In this document: one piece after another, positions 1 to 6,001 of the stretch
Layout of the letters: each line of letters opens with the position of its first letter
How positions within the stretch are numbered: position 1 is the stretch's first letter
DNA from: Planctomycetaceae bacterium
GTDB lineage: Bacteria > Planctomycetota > Planctomycetia > Planctomycetales > Planctomycetaceae
Reading direction: 5' to 3'
NCBI GenBank assembly: GCA_015487825.1
Contig: WFOZ01000376.1
Location: 1-7,020 of the forward strand
DNA: 7,020 nt
Program-made: the position numbers and the translations under genes
The notes under the pieces: generated by a model
What the model was told of the DNA's origin: nothing
Seen by the model: only the letters and a program-made list of their open reading frames with translations
Database searches by the model: none

Positions 1-489
1 GTCCTGCAGATGTATCGTGCCTGAAACAGCCTCCAGTTGCGTTTGTGTTGTGTCTCGTTTGTGCTGAAGTTGCGAAGTGCATCTCTGTTCGAGGTCCATC
101 AGTTCCGAGAGGACCTGCTCTGAAAGAGAAAGCCAGTGGTCGCACTCCTGACGCTCTGTTTGCGAAATGGAATCCCGTTTATCTTTCCATTGTTCCAGCA
201 ACGGAGGATCAGTTTGGGAAATCGCCTGCAGTTCGTCGAGTACCGTCTGCTTACGGAGTAACAATTCAATCAGACTGCTGAATTCGGCTGTTTCAATAAG
301 CTGTTGCTGCCTGGTGGATAACTCCAGCAACATCCGGGCATATTCGTGCCGACGTTGAAACAATGCTCGAAATTCATGACCACCTCTCAGGGCGGCCTCT
401 CCTGTATAAACTCTTAAAGAAGGAGCTTGCGGCACCTGTTCCTCAGGCGAATCCGCAGAGTTATCAGAAGAAGTCAAATGGTTCGACAT
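1..489 (-). CDS. FlgN-like coiled-coil protein, C-terminal part missing (cut by window edge)
   Basis: The frame is open from an ATG at 487-489 to the left edge, giving 163 codons without a stop; the 3' end lies outside the window. Residues 1-30 are a Ser/Pro/Glu-rich, probably disordered leader. From about residue 40 the protein is strongly helical and rich in Gln, Leu, Glu and Arg, with heptad-like spacing. The segment LIELLLRKQTVLDELQAI (73-90), followed by a helical pair (110-155) ending in a charged KRDTTQTQ stretch, resembles planctomycete FlgN-type flagellar export chaperones. Those proteins hold hook-filament junction subunits unfolded in the cytoplasm before type III export. There is no signal peptide or membrane helix, which fits a cytoplasmic chaperone. 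It starts 28 bp after the TPR gene stop and probably shares its transcript. No strong Shine-Dalgarno is seen. It could instead be an unrelated coiled-coil protein; the FlgN call is by family style, not by a diagnostic residue. Confidence 0.6.
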   Translation of the reverse strand, partial: MSNHLTSSDNSADSPEEQVPQAPSLRVYTGEAALRGGHEFRALFQRRHEYARMLLELSTRQQQLIETAEFSSLIELLLRKQTVLDELQAISQTDPPLLEQWKDKRDSISQTERQECDHWLSLSEQVLSELMDLEQRCTSQLQHKRDTTQTQLEAVSGTIHLQD

Positions 490-517
490 GGTTGAAATCT
501 TTATCCAAAAACTGAAA

Positions 518-3145
518 TTACTGAACTACCTGCGGGGCTAAAGCCAGGTTGTACAATTCTACATATTGGGCGAGCAACTGCTCCCACTGCTGTTTGTTGA
601 AGTTGGTTGAGGATTGAGGAAAAGGTTCTTCAATCTGATTCAAAATGACACGAGCCTGCTCCAGCTGCCTGCGGGCTTCGGCTTCAGCGCCAAGTTGCCG
701 ATAACACTCAGCAATTCGGAAATAGGCAATTAAAACGGCCGGGTCGCCGGAAAAATGAAAAGCGGCATTGCTGTAATCATCAATTGCCTTGCGATATGCA
801 TCTCCCGATTCATCATACGGCCCCAGTTCATACTGAATATGAGCCGGCTCGAAATAGGCATCGCGTACGAACTGAGTCGTCAGTTCATCAAGCTGATTTC
901 GTTGATCTCCTGCAGCTAACTGATCGCCCAGAATTCTGAACTGTAACTTCGAACGTTCCAGTAATGACTGAATTTCCTTCAGTAACTCGTTGCGTGTATT
1001 TTCAGTTTCTGCACTTTTCAATAATTCAACCGGTCGTCCTGCACGGTACCTCAATCCTTTCGCCAGTAACCAGCGAGCTTCCTGGGAACGGGGATGATCT
1101 GGAATTCTTCGGACAAATTCATCGAGCCAGCGAATTGCATCGTCAACATGCTGATAATGCTCAGGATCTTTTTCCTGTTTGATAACACCAGTTTCAACCA
1201 GTTTTTCGACCAGAATATACGGCCTGGTGTCGGAGGTATTAAATAATGTCTGACCCAGTGCAAACATTGCCGATTGCCATTCGGTCGCCCGGGGAGTCAA
1301 TGGACTTTTCGTCACTAACGAATGCCAGATTTCAATGGCTCGATCAGATTGATCCTCTTCCAGATAAGCCTGCCCAAGCAGAAGTTGTGCATCGTAAATT
1401 GACTGATCCTTAGGGTACTTCTTAATTAAATCTTCCAAAAGCGAAATTGCCTCTGCAGTACGATCCTCCTCAGTGATGGCGTCGATATCCATCAACGTAC
1501 GGGCTTTCATAATCAGTGCCTGAGGAAGCCCGACACGAGGATTAGTGGCGATGTATTTCTTTATCATCAACAGAGCATTGTGGTGATCGCCACCATGACG
1601 ATACAGTTGCCCGGCTTCCCAGATCGTTTCTGCATATTTATCTGATGAGCGAGAACTGTTTGCCAGGCGTGCATAAGCATTCCCCGCCCTCTTCCAGTGT
1701 TCACTGACAAGCAGACGCATTTCAGGATCTCCCTGCCGGCCTTCACGCTCCATTTCCTTCTGGATAATTTCTGCCCGTTTACGACTGGCTAGTGCCGAAA
1801 GCTGGTTCGCAAATTCCGACGTAAACAAGGGGACCATATGTTCTGCCAAATCGACAGAAAATCGAAAATGTTCGTACCGTTGAGAGGTCCCCCAGTCATC
1901 CCAGGCCGCCTTGACAATCTCGCGCGCCTTTTCCAGATCAATCCAACGATTTGTAAACGACTCGGTTGAATCAACAAGAGACAATGCTCTCAGATAATAG
2001 ACCAGAGCATCTTCATGCAGTCCCCGCTTTCGGGCTAAATCTGCTGCAATCAGATTCGCAGGAAAACAGACTTCCGAATCTGTCACCAAAGCAGCTTTCT
2101 CAAGATGATCTATCGCCAGATCAATTTTATTTTCGTGGTCGTAAGTCAACCCGATAATATAATGACCCTGAAGCGTTGAATTCTGCTCGAGACCGGATTT
2201 CTTTACAATCAGTTCCTCCAGAATCTGGCGAGACTTTTTAGCATCGCCCCGATCCAGAATAATCATCGCACGAAGAATTTCCTCACTGTCAGACAAAGAA
2301 ATTTTCACATCCTCAGGAAGGTTATTATCTACCAGATGTCCCTTTATCCTCTTCAGGGCCGCTTCCGCCTTATCAAGATCCTTGTCCTGTCGGTACAACT
2401 CTGCAATGTACATCAGAGTTTCAACAATTTCCGTCTTTGCCAATGGCTGATTTTTCAATGCGGGATCGACGATCTCTTCAAGCCGCTTAATAACCGAATG
2501 TCTCTTCTTCTGCTCCTCAAGCAGATCAGTGCGGTGAATTAACGAGGCCTTCATTACATTCGGGTCGATGTAGCACTTCCCCAACATTAACATTGTGTGT
2601 GCTCGACGCTCTTCAGATTGATTGTATGCCAGTTCCAGTTTTTCCCGGGCATCATAAAGACGTCCCATGTAGTAATAACAGGCTCCCAGCGAATAGGACC
2701 ATTCAGACCTTAAGTCGGTTCTTAATGACTTCAAATTCGATTGTTCGAGATACCGCCTGGCCAGATCAAACCCCTGATCGGCAACATTCCGATTCATAAT
2801 CGGCGATTCTTTCACATCTTTTTCGGCCTTTCGGAAATGAGCGACCCCCACAATATATTCCAAAGACCCTCCAATGCCCGGTTCGCTCACTTGCGATTTC
2901 AGCAGTCTCATCGCTGTAAGATAAGCCGTCTTCGTGCGGCCTGCCTCCAGCATTTCAACGGCTTCTTCAGCCTGTTGGAGTTTGGTTTTTTCCGGCTCTT
3001 TGATCGCAAGCCAGATCCCCCACGGAAAAGCAATTCCTAAAACGAGACTGATCATAAGCAGTGGATAAAATCCGAGCGTATCCGCCTGTTGAGACACCTC
3101 AACAGCAGCACCCGATCCAGAATTTTTTTCCGGAGCTTTGGCCAT
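518..3145 (-). CDS. Membrane-anchored TPR-repeat protein, 875 aa
   Basis: Complete frame from ATG (3143-3145) to TAA (518-520). Residues 1-24 are polar and are followed by one hydrophobic helix, about 25-48 (LGFYPLLMISLVLGIAFPWG and on), with no cleavage site, so this is a signal anchor. The rest is almost entirely helical hairpins. TPR-like units with the small/aromatic spacing of the family are clear near 148-178, 240-267, 325-355, 361-395, 505-537, 583-617 and 804-838. Long helical linkers (400-500, 700-760) separate them. TPR arrays act as protein-binding scaffolds, and nothing here suggests catalysis. The bulk is probably extracytoplasmic, but charge around the helix does not settle the orientation. 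It is first in an apparent two-gene leftward operon with the FlgN-like gene. A role in envelope or flagellar assembly is therefore possible, but this is inference from neighbourhood only. The start is chosen because the helix follows directly; upstream there is only a weak AGG. Confidence 0.9.
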   Translation of the reverse strand: MAKAPEKNSGSGAAVEVSQQADTLGFYPLLMISLVLGIAFPWGIWLAIKEPEKTKLQQAEEAVEMLEAGRTKTAYLTAMRLLKSQVSEPGIGGSLEYIVGVAHFRKAEKDVKESPIMNRNVADQGFDLARRYLEQSNLKSLRTDLRSEWSYSLGACYYYMGRLYDAREKLELAYNQSEERRAHTMLMLGKCYIDPNVMKASLIHRTDLLEEQKKRHSVIKRLEEIVDPALKNQPLAKTEIVETLMYIAELYRQDKDLDKAEAALKRIKGHLVDNNLPEDVKISLSDSEEILRAMIILDRGDAKKSRQILEELIVKKSGLEQNSTLQGHYIIGLTYDHENKIDLAIDHLEKAALVTDSEVCFPANLIAADLARKRGLHEDALVYYLRALSLVDSTESFTNRWIDLEKAREIVKAAWDDWGTSQRYEHFRFSVDLAEHMVPLFTSEFANQLSALASRKRAEIIQKEMEREGRQGDPEMRLLVSEHWKRAGNAYARLANSSRSSDKYAETIWEAGQLYRHGGDHHNALLMIKKYIATNPRVGLPQALIMKARTLMDIDAITEEDRTAEAISLLEDLIKKYPKDQSIYDAQLLLGQAYLEEDQSDRAIEIWHSLVTKSPLTPRATEWQSAMFALGQTLFNTSDTRPYILVEKLVETGVIKQEKDPEHYQHVDDAIRWLDEFVRRIPDHPRSQEARWLLAKGLRYRAGRPVELLKSAETENTRNELLKEIQSLLERSKLQFRILGDQLAAGDQRNQLDELTTQFVRDAYFEPAHIQYELGPYDESGDAYRKAIDDYSNAAFHFSGDPAVLIAYFRIAECYRQLGAEAEARRQLEQARVILNQIEEPFPQSSTNFNKQQWEQLLAQYVELYNLALAPQVVQ

Positions 3146-3294
3146 CGTCAGCCTGAAAAAGAAAGGAAACCACGGGAAGGGAATAACTGGCAGGAAGGGA
3201 CAAAAATATCACTCGAAAACGGTTGATCTGCCACGACAACCGCAACTTATTGATACTTTTGAAATCTGTAAAAACGCGAATAAAACGACTGAAA

Positions 3295-3316
3295 ATTGTA
3301 TAGTCGCCGACTCGGC
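3295..3316 (-). promoter_or_regulatory. Candidate -10 element and small palindrome upstream of the TPR operon
   Basis: Read leftward, 3295-3300 gives TACAAT within TATACAAT, a good -10 match. Just upstream, where a spacer would lie, is GCCGACTCGGC (3306-3316), a perfect 5-bp-arm palindrome. No good -35 sits 16-18 bp from this -10. A perfect TTGACA on the minus strand (3349-3354) exists but has only poor -10 partners. The transcript leader would be about 140 nt. The operator reading is speculative. Confidence 0.25.
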
Positions 3317-3480
3317 TGAACTTGCATGTATCAGCAAATCGCAGTTTCTGTCAATACCAACAGGCAATTTGCAATTTTTCTCTTGCTGCCGCCATTTCAA
3401 AATGGCTCTCTTGACCCGGATTCTATACGAACTGAAGCCCTCAGCATGCCCGGAGGGTGCACAAATACCCCCCCCTGCAA

Positions 3481-3511
3481 GATAAGATGATATTGGAAAT
3501 ATCATCTTATC
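3481..3511 (-). terminator. Perfect hairpin 25 bp after the oxidoreductase stop, possible terminator
   Basis: GATAAGATGATAT (3481-3493) and ATATCATCTTATC (3499-3511) are exact inverse complements around the loop TGGAA. The position, just past the TAG of the leftward oxidoreductase gene, suits transcript termination or 3'-end protection. The stem is AT-rich. Read leftward it is followed by TTGCA and then a run of eight G, not a U-tract, so it is not a classical intrinsic terminator. It could instead be a protein-binding palindrome. Confidence 0.45.
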
Positions 3512-3536
3512 AAGCTAGGAAACAGCCTGATCTACC

Positions 3537-4910
3537 CTAACTTAATCTCGGCAACTCGAAGCCTTTACGGCGTTCACGGGAAAGCAGCAGATTCCCTGCA
3601 TCGCAGTTTGTGAATCGCTCAGCATCCGGATCCCATTTCAGCTTCTTGCCAACCTGGCCGACATCGCGGGCAATGTTGACCAGATAGCAAAGCGTTGAAG
3701 AACGCTGACCGTATTCGATATCAGCGGTGCATCGCTTACGGGATTTAATGCAATCGATCCAGTTCTCGATATGATACTGCGTTTCCATTTTCTGGTTAGG
3801 GCCGGGGTTGTCAGACGAGAGGACCAGCTCTTTCGGGTTACTGACAATTTTATTGCGATTGATTTCGATCTTCCCTTTATCGCCAATGAAAATCGCTCCC
3901 AGTCCAGGGCCCCAGTCGCCATCGAGTTCGAGCCGCAGTTCGGTCCCGTTTGCATATTTCATGCGAATTTTCGCCCTCGGCCCAACCACCCGCTTCACCA
4001 TCGCATGGTAATCGACGCCGTTAACCTTTCCTGCGGTCGGCTTGTCGTATTTCCCAGTAGACATCGAGCGAACTTCTTCGGTCAGCAATATTTCTACCGG
4101 ACCCGTTTCGTCGGTTCCTAATGCTCGTTGAATCTGGTCGTAAGAGTGCGTTCCCCATCCGGTTACGCCATAGCCACGGCCTCCGCCATCATAGTCCCAC
4201 CAACTTGCCCAGCCACGATGGAGCCGTGGATGATAATCTCGAAGTTCCGCCTGATTTGTCCATAATTCCCACCACCCTTTTTTGCCTCCCTGGGGAAGTG
4301 GTGTGGATGGCATACCGGGCCAGATAACCGGACCGACAAAGTTGGGAGCCAAAACAGTATGCACTTTTCCGATGCCACCGTTTTTCACCAGATCACTCGC
4401 CCAGTTGTTGATCGGCATCGAGCGCTGTTGCGTTCCAATTTGTGTCACGCACTGATACTTCCGAGCCGCCTCAACCATGTAGCGTCCCTCGGCAATGGTC
4501 AGGCACATCGGCTTTTCGATATAGACGTCCACGCCTGTCTGCATCGCACGCACCGCCACCCAGGCCCGTGCGTGGGTCGTCGTTTCAACCATGACCGCAT
4601 CGAGCTTTTCTTTCTCGATCATTTCAAGAAAGTCTTCATAAACCGCCCAGTTCTGATCCTTCCCAACAGCTTCGATAAACTCGTCACAACGAGGCTTAAA
4701 ACAATCACAGATTGCTTTGATATTGATCTGGGGAATCTGAAAACAGGTTTTGGCAATATCTTTAGCCCGGTTGCCGGTACCGATAATTCCGACATTCACT
4801 CTCTCATTGGCACCGCCCTGCCCCAGCACTTTTGAAGAAACAACATAAGGGGCTGCAAAACTGGCACTGGCTGCGATCGCTGAGCTCTGAAGAAAATCTC
4901 GTCTTTTCAT
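3537..4910 (-). CDS. Tat-exported Gfo/Idh/MocA-family oxidoreductase, 457 aa
   Basis: Complete frame, ATG at 4908-4910 to TAG at 3537-3539, with a strong AAGGAG 7 nt before the start. The N-terminus MKRRDFLQSS carries the twin-arginine motif (R3, R4, then D-F-L) and an Ala/Ser-rich hydrophobic stretch (10-30), so folded export with a bound cofactor is predicted. A Rossmann NAD(P)-binding fold follows, with GIIGTGNRAK (41-50). The family motif E132-K133-P134 contains the usual catalytic-site lysine. GTQQRS (159-164) and GWGTHSYDQ (251-259), with H255 and D258, match the C-terminal substrate domain. Known relatives oxidise or reduce sugars, inositols and related polyols using NAD(P). The substrate cannot be told from sequence. 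Length suits the secreted planctomycete subgroup, which is larger than the roughly 350-residue cytosolic enzymes. It is not obviously in an operon with either neighbour. Confidence 0.93.
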   Translation of the reverse strand: MKRRDFLQSSAIAASASFAAPYVVSSKVLGQGGANERVNVGIIGTGNRAKDIAKTCFQIPQINIKAICDCFKPRCDEFIEAVGKDQNWAVYEDFLEMIEKEKLDAVMVETTTHARAWVAVRAMQTGVDVYIEKPMCLTIAEGRYMVEAARKYQCVTQIGTQQRSMPINNWASDLVKNGGIGKVHTVLAPNFVGPVIWPGMPSTPLPQGGKKGWWELWTNQAELRDYHPRLHRGWASWWDYDGGGRGYGVTGWGTHSYDQIQRALGTDETGPVEILLTEEVRSMSTGKYDKPTAGKVNGVDYHAMVKRVVGPRAKIRMKYANGTELRLELDGDWGPGLGAIFIGDKGKIEINRNKIVSNPKELVLSSDNPGPNQKMETQYHIENWIDCIKSRKRCTADIEYGQRSSTLCYLVNIARDVGQVGKKLKWDPDAERFTNCDAGNLLLSRERRKGFELPRLS

Positions 4911-4917
4911 GATTTGT

Positions 4918-4923
4918 CTCCTT
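4918..4923 (-). promoter_or_regulatory. Ribosome binding site of the oxidoreductase gene
   Basis: Read leftward these bases are AAGGAG, seven nucleotides before the ATG at 4908-4910. It is the strongest Shine-Dalgarno in the window and fixes the start that gives an intact Tat motif. Confidence 0.85.
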
Positions 4924-5026
4924 GGAAGGAAAGAATGAAGGTGGGACCGGCTGGCAATCTACTTCGAAATGGAGGAATCAGAGTTTACTTAAAGATGATC
5001 ATTCAGATCCCCGCACCACGACCGCA

Positions 5027-5056
5027 ATACTACATATAGTTAACCATATTTGTCCA
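5027..5056 (-). promoter_or_regulatory. Possible promoter for the oxidoreductase gene
   Basis: Read leftward, TGGACA (5051-5056; one mismatch to TTGACA) lies 18 bp before TAGTAT (5027-5032; two mismatches to TATAAT). Transcription would start near 5019, leaving a leader of about 110 nt. The match is modest and sits in AT-rich DNA, where chance matches are common. Confidence 0.3.
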
Positions 5057-5234
5057 GTAAAGATAAAAACAATTTGGAACTTTTATCCCTGGAGTGACGA
5101 TAACCGGTAATTAATCTAAATAAACGAACATTCCACCAGCTCCCACCAATATCCACAATCCCTTACAAATAAATATGTTACAACTCAAAAAACTCTCATA
5201 TCATAAATAAATATCAGGTTATGCGATATTCCAC

Positions 5235-5263
5235 TTGCGAAACAAAATAGATGCAATTACAAT
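5235..5263 (+). promoter_or_regulatory. Sigma70-like promoter for the small membrane protein gene
   Basis: TTGCGA (5235-5240; two mismatches to TTGACA) is spaced exactly 17 bp from TACAAT (5258-5263; one mismatch to TATAAT). The predicted start near 5270 gives a leader of about 119 nt that covers all the small hairpins before the 50-codon gene. It is the best promoter-like match in the window, but rests on consensus matching alone. Confidence 0.5.
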
Positions 5264-5285
5264 CTAGACAATCAGAGTGTCCTTT

Positions 5286-5364
5286 CATCAGTATAGGCCA
5301 CCTGATGCAGTTTACACCGACTGAAAAGCCCGCAGCAGGAAAGAGTGGGCGTTAATTCTGTAAC
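5286..5364 (+). promoter_or_regulatory. Hairpin-rich 5' leader, possible cis-regulatory RNA
   Basis: Four short inverted repeats follow one another: CATCAG/CTGATG (5286-5291 with 5302-5307), CAGT/ACTG (5308-5311 with 5320-5323), GCCCGC/GTGGGC (5328-5333 with 5345-5350, one G-U pair) and GTTA/TAAC (5351-5354 with 5361-5364). The first two stack directly and the last two abut. This suggests a folded leader between the promoter and the start at 5389. It matches no riboswitch class I recognise. The stems are short, so each alone could be chance. Confidence 0.35.
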
Positions 5365-5388
5365 CCTGAAAAAAAGGCAGGTAGAGCT

Positions 5389-5541
5389 ATGGATGCATTA
5401 TTGCAAATTTGGGTTCCTGTAGTTTTCATTCTGACTACGCTGGGATGCGTTGGGATGTCCTGGTTTTTCTATGTTCGTTCCATCAACATTCCGTGGGATC
5501 CATACGAAACGGTCTGGTTCTCAAAGAATAAACATTCCTAA
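5389..5541 (+). CDS. Small single-helix membrane protein, 50 aa, unknown function
   Basis: ATG at 5389-5391 to TAA at 5539-5541. Residues 1-6 (MDALLQ) are followed by one hydrophobic helix, about 7-28 (IWVPVVFILTTLGCVGMSWF and on). A short polar tail has the pattern R30-S-I-N-I-P-W-D-P-Y-E-T-V-W-F, then a basic end KNKHS. Four tryptophans in 50 residues and the clear split into helix and tail argue for a real protein. Purine-rich sequence before the start (AAGG at 5374-5377, AGGT at 5379-5382) gives a plausible though not strong ribosome binding site. A good promoter-like pair lies about 125 bp upstream. I do not recognise the family. Small proteins like this often bind and modulate a larger membrane complex, but no partner is next to it. 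Confidence 0.62.
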   Translation: MDALLQIWVPVVFILTTLGCVGMSWFFYVRSINIPWDPYETVWFSKNKHS

Positions 5542-5578
5542 GTTCCTTACCTTCATTTTAACAATTGCTCTTTTTCCA

Positions 5579-5604
5579 TGAGGAGTGCAGGAACGCATTC
5601 CTCA
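5579..5604 (+). terminator. Strong hairpin 37 bp after the small gene, possible transcript end
   Basis: TGAGGAGTGC (5579-5588) pairs with GCATTCCTCA (5595-5604) over ten positions with a single G-T pair, around the six-base loop AGGAAC. Placement suits the 3' end of the small-protein transcript. AAAGTGG follows instead of a U-tract, so if it stops transcription it is not by the classical intrinsic mechanism. Confidence 0.4.
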
Positions 5605-5712
5605 AAGTGGAGGTTTTCGGCGTACAAACCCCGCGTATTATCCCCACAAATCGAAAGTCGGTGCCCCTGAATCGCCGGTTTTCGCCTCACAACATACCGA
5701 AAAATTATACAT

Positions 5713-5734
5713 CGTTGTTGAATGAGCCAGGTCC
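5713..5734 (+). repeat. 22-bp direct repeat, copy 1
   Basis: CGTTGTTGAATGAGCC followed by AGGTCC. It matches the copy at 5863-5884 at 21 of 22 positions (C here, T there at the sixteenth base). It ends 5 bp before the three-hairpin palindrome at 5740. Confidence 0.85.
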
Positions 5735-5739
5735 TAGGC

Positions 5740-5816
5740 GTAGGGTCCGCTATTGCGGACCGCGATGGGAGGTGGATCCTCCTGTTTCTGTGGTGGTCCA
5801 CAATAGCGGACTCTAC
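5740..5816. repeat. 77-bp palindromic element with three hairpins (MITE/REP-like)
   Basis: The ends are 24-bp inverted repeats: 5740-5763 matches the inverse complement of 5793-5816 at 21 of 24 positions, sharing GTAG, GTCCGCTATTG and GGACC. The left arm is itself a perfect hairpin, GGTCCGC/GCGGACC (5744-5750 with 5755-5761) around TATT. The right arm is a weaker version of the same. A central hairpin GGAGG/CCTCC (5768-5772 with 5778-5782) sits near the axis. The result is a cruciform-like structure of three stem-loops inside a larger inverted repeat. Such short palindromic elements are typical of multicopy intergenic repeats. There is no coding capacity, so any mobility would depend on an enzyme encoded elsewhere. 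Confidence 0.75.
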
Positions 5817-5860
5817 AAACAACCTTAATTTCTGCAATAACCGAACATTGCTGAGTAGTT

Positions 5861-5983
5861 ACCGTTGTTGAATGAGCTAGGTCCCGGCAGTCGTTTCTTG
5901 TGGTTATGGCAACCGCCAGGCCGGTGGCGAAAAGGGGGCTGGCGCGTAAGCGTTAGCGACTCTATTGTCCCGTCAACAACCGT
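5861..5983. repeat. About 123-bp element with short terminal inverted repeats and internal hairpins
   Basis: ACCGTTGTTGA (5861-5871) and TCAACAACCGT (5973-5983) are inverse complements at 10 of 11 positions and may mark the ends. Inside are CGCCA/TGGCG (5914-5918 with 5925-5929, loop GGCCGG) and GCTGGCGC/GCGTTAGC (5938-5945 with 5950-5957). The latter is an 8-bp stem with two adjacent G-T pairs closed by GTAA, a GNRA-type tetraloop. The left end carries copy 2 of the 22-bp direct repeat. No target duplication is obvious. The element boundaries are inferred from the inverted ends only. Confidence 0.5.
5863..5884 (+). repeat. 22-bp direct repeat, copy 2
   Basis: Same orientation as copy 1 and exactly 150 bp downstream, with one substitution (TAGGTCC here for CAGGTCC). 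After the repeat the two copies diverge at once. This suggests a shared end or recognition sequence on two different bodies rather than a simple tandem duplication. Confidence 0.85.
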
Positions 5984-5986
5984 GTC

Positions 5987-5992
5987 GAGGAG
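5987..5992 (+). promoter_or_regulatory. Ribosome binding site of the HzsA-related gene
   Basis: GAGGAG lies nine nucleotides before the ATG at 6002-6004 and supports that start. A TTG codon directly precedes the ATG in the same frame and could be used as well, adding one residue. The site begins only three bases after the repeat element ends. Confidence 0.7.
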
Positions 5993-6001
5993 CCTTCATT
6001 G

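Larger units (their letters stand above)
3146..3536. other. Non-coding gap between the TPR gene and the oxidoreductase gene
   Basis: This 391-bp stretch separates two leftward genes. Open frames cross it on both strands (about 115 codons forward and 98 codons reverse). They overlap each other, have no ribosome binding site or recognisable domain, and one begins inside a perfect hairpin, so I do not call genes. It contains the hairpin at 3481-3511, an 8-C run (3468-3475) and a candidate promoter for the leftward TPR operon. Confidence 0.7.
4911..5388. other. AT-rich divergent intergenic region
   Basis: This 478-bp region separates the leftward oxidoreductase from the rightward small gene. It is clearly richer in A+T than the flanking genes, above all between about 5030 and 5270. 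It holds candidate promoters for both directions and, at its right end, a series of small hairpins. I see no gene in it. Confidence 0.75.
5542..6001. other. Gene-free repeat-bearing stretch
   Basis: Between the small gene and the HzsA-related gene there is no credible coding sequence. Frames of 87 and 94 codons run through it on opposite strands, but both consist largely of repeat DNA. The content is one strong hairpin (5579-5604), a palindromic element (5740-5816), a 22-bp direct repeat and a second element reaching almost to the next ribosome binding site. No convincing promoter for the downstream gene is seen outside the repeats. Confidence 0.7.

Noticed and set aside
3138..3505. Overlapping open frames on both strands (about 115 codons forward, 98 reverse) in the gap between two leftward genes
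   Set aside because: No ribosome binding site, domain or plausible composition; the forward frame starts inside the TPR gene and the reverse one starts inside a hairpin.
4359..4835. Forward frame of 158 codons opposite the oxidoreductase gene
   Set aside because: It is an antisense shadow of a well-supported gene; the His/Arg-rich translation has no domain features.
4922..5110. Forward frame of 62 codons in the divergent intergenic region
   Set aside because: It covers the oxidoreductase ribosome binding site and promoter region, and has no Shine-Dalgarno or hydrophobic or domain pattern.
5302..5327. CTGATG followed by CTGAAAA, which recalls a hammerhead ribozyme core
   Set aside because: The conserved CUGANGA box is broken (CTGATGC) and the required flanking stems do not form.
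5553..5837. Reverse frame of 94 codons and forward frame of 87 codons in the repeat region
   Set aside because: Both are largely translations of the palindromic element and the direct repeat; repeat DNA gives such spurious frames often.
5861..5983. Insertion sequence with its own transposase
   Set aside because: The element is only about 123 bp and has no coding capacity; at most it is a non-autonomous repeat.
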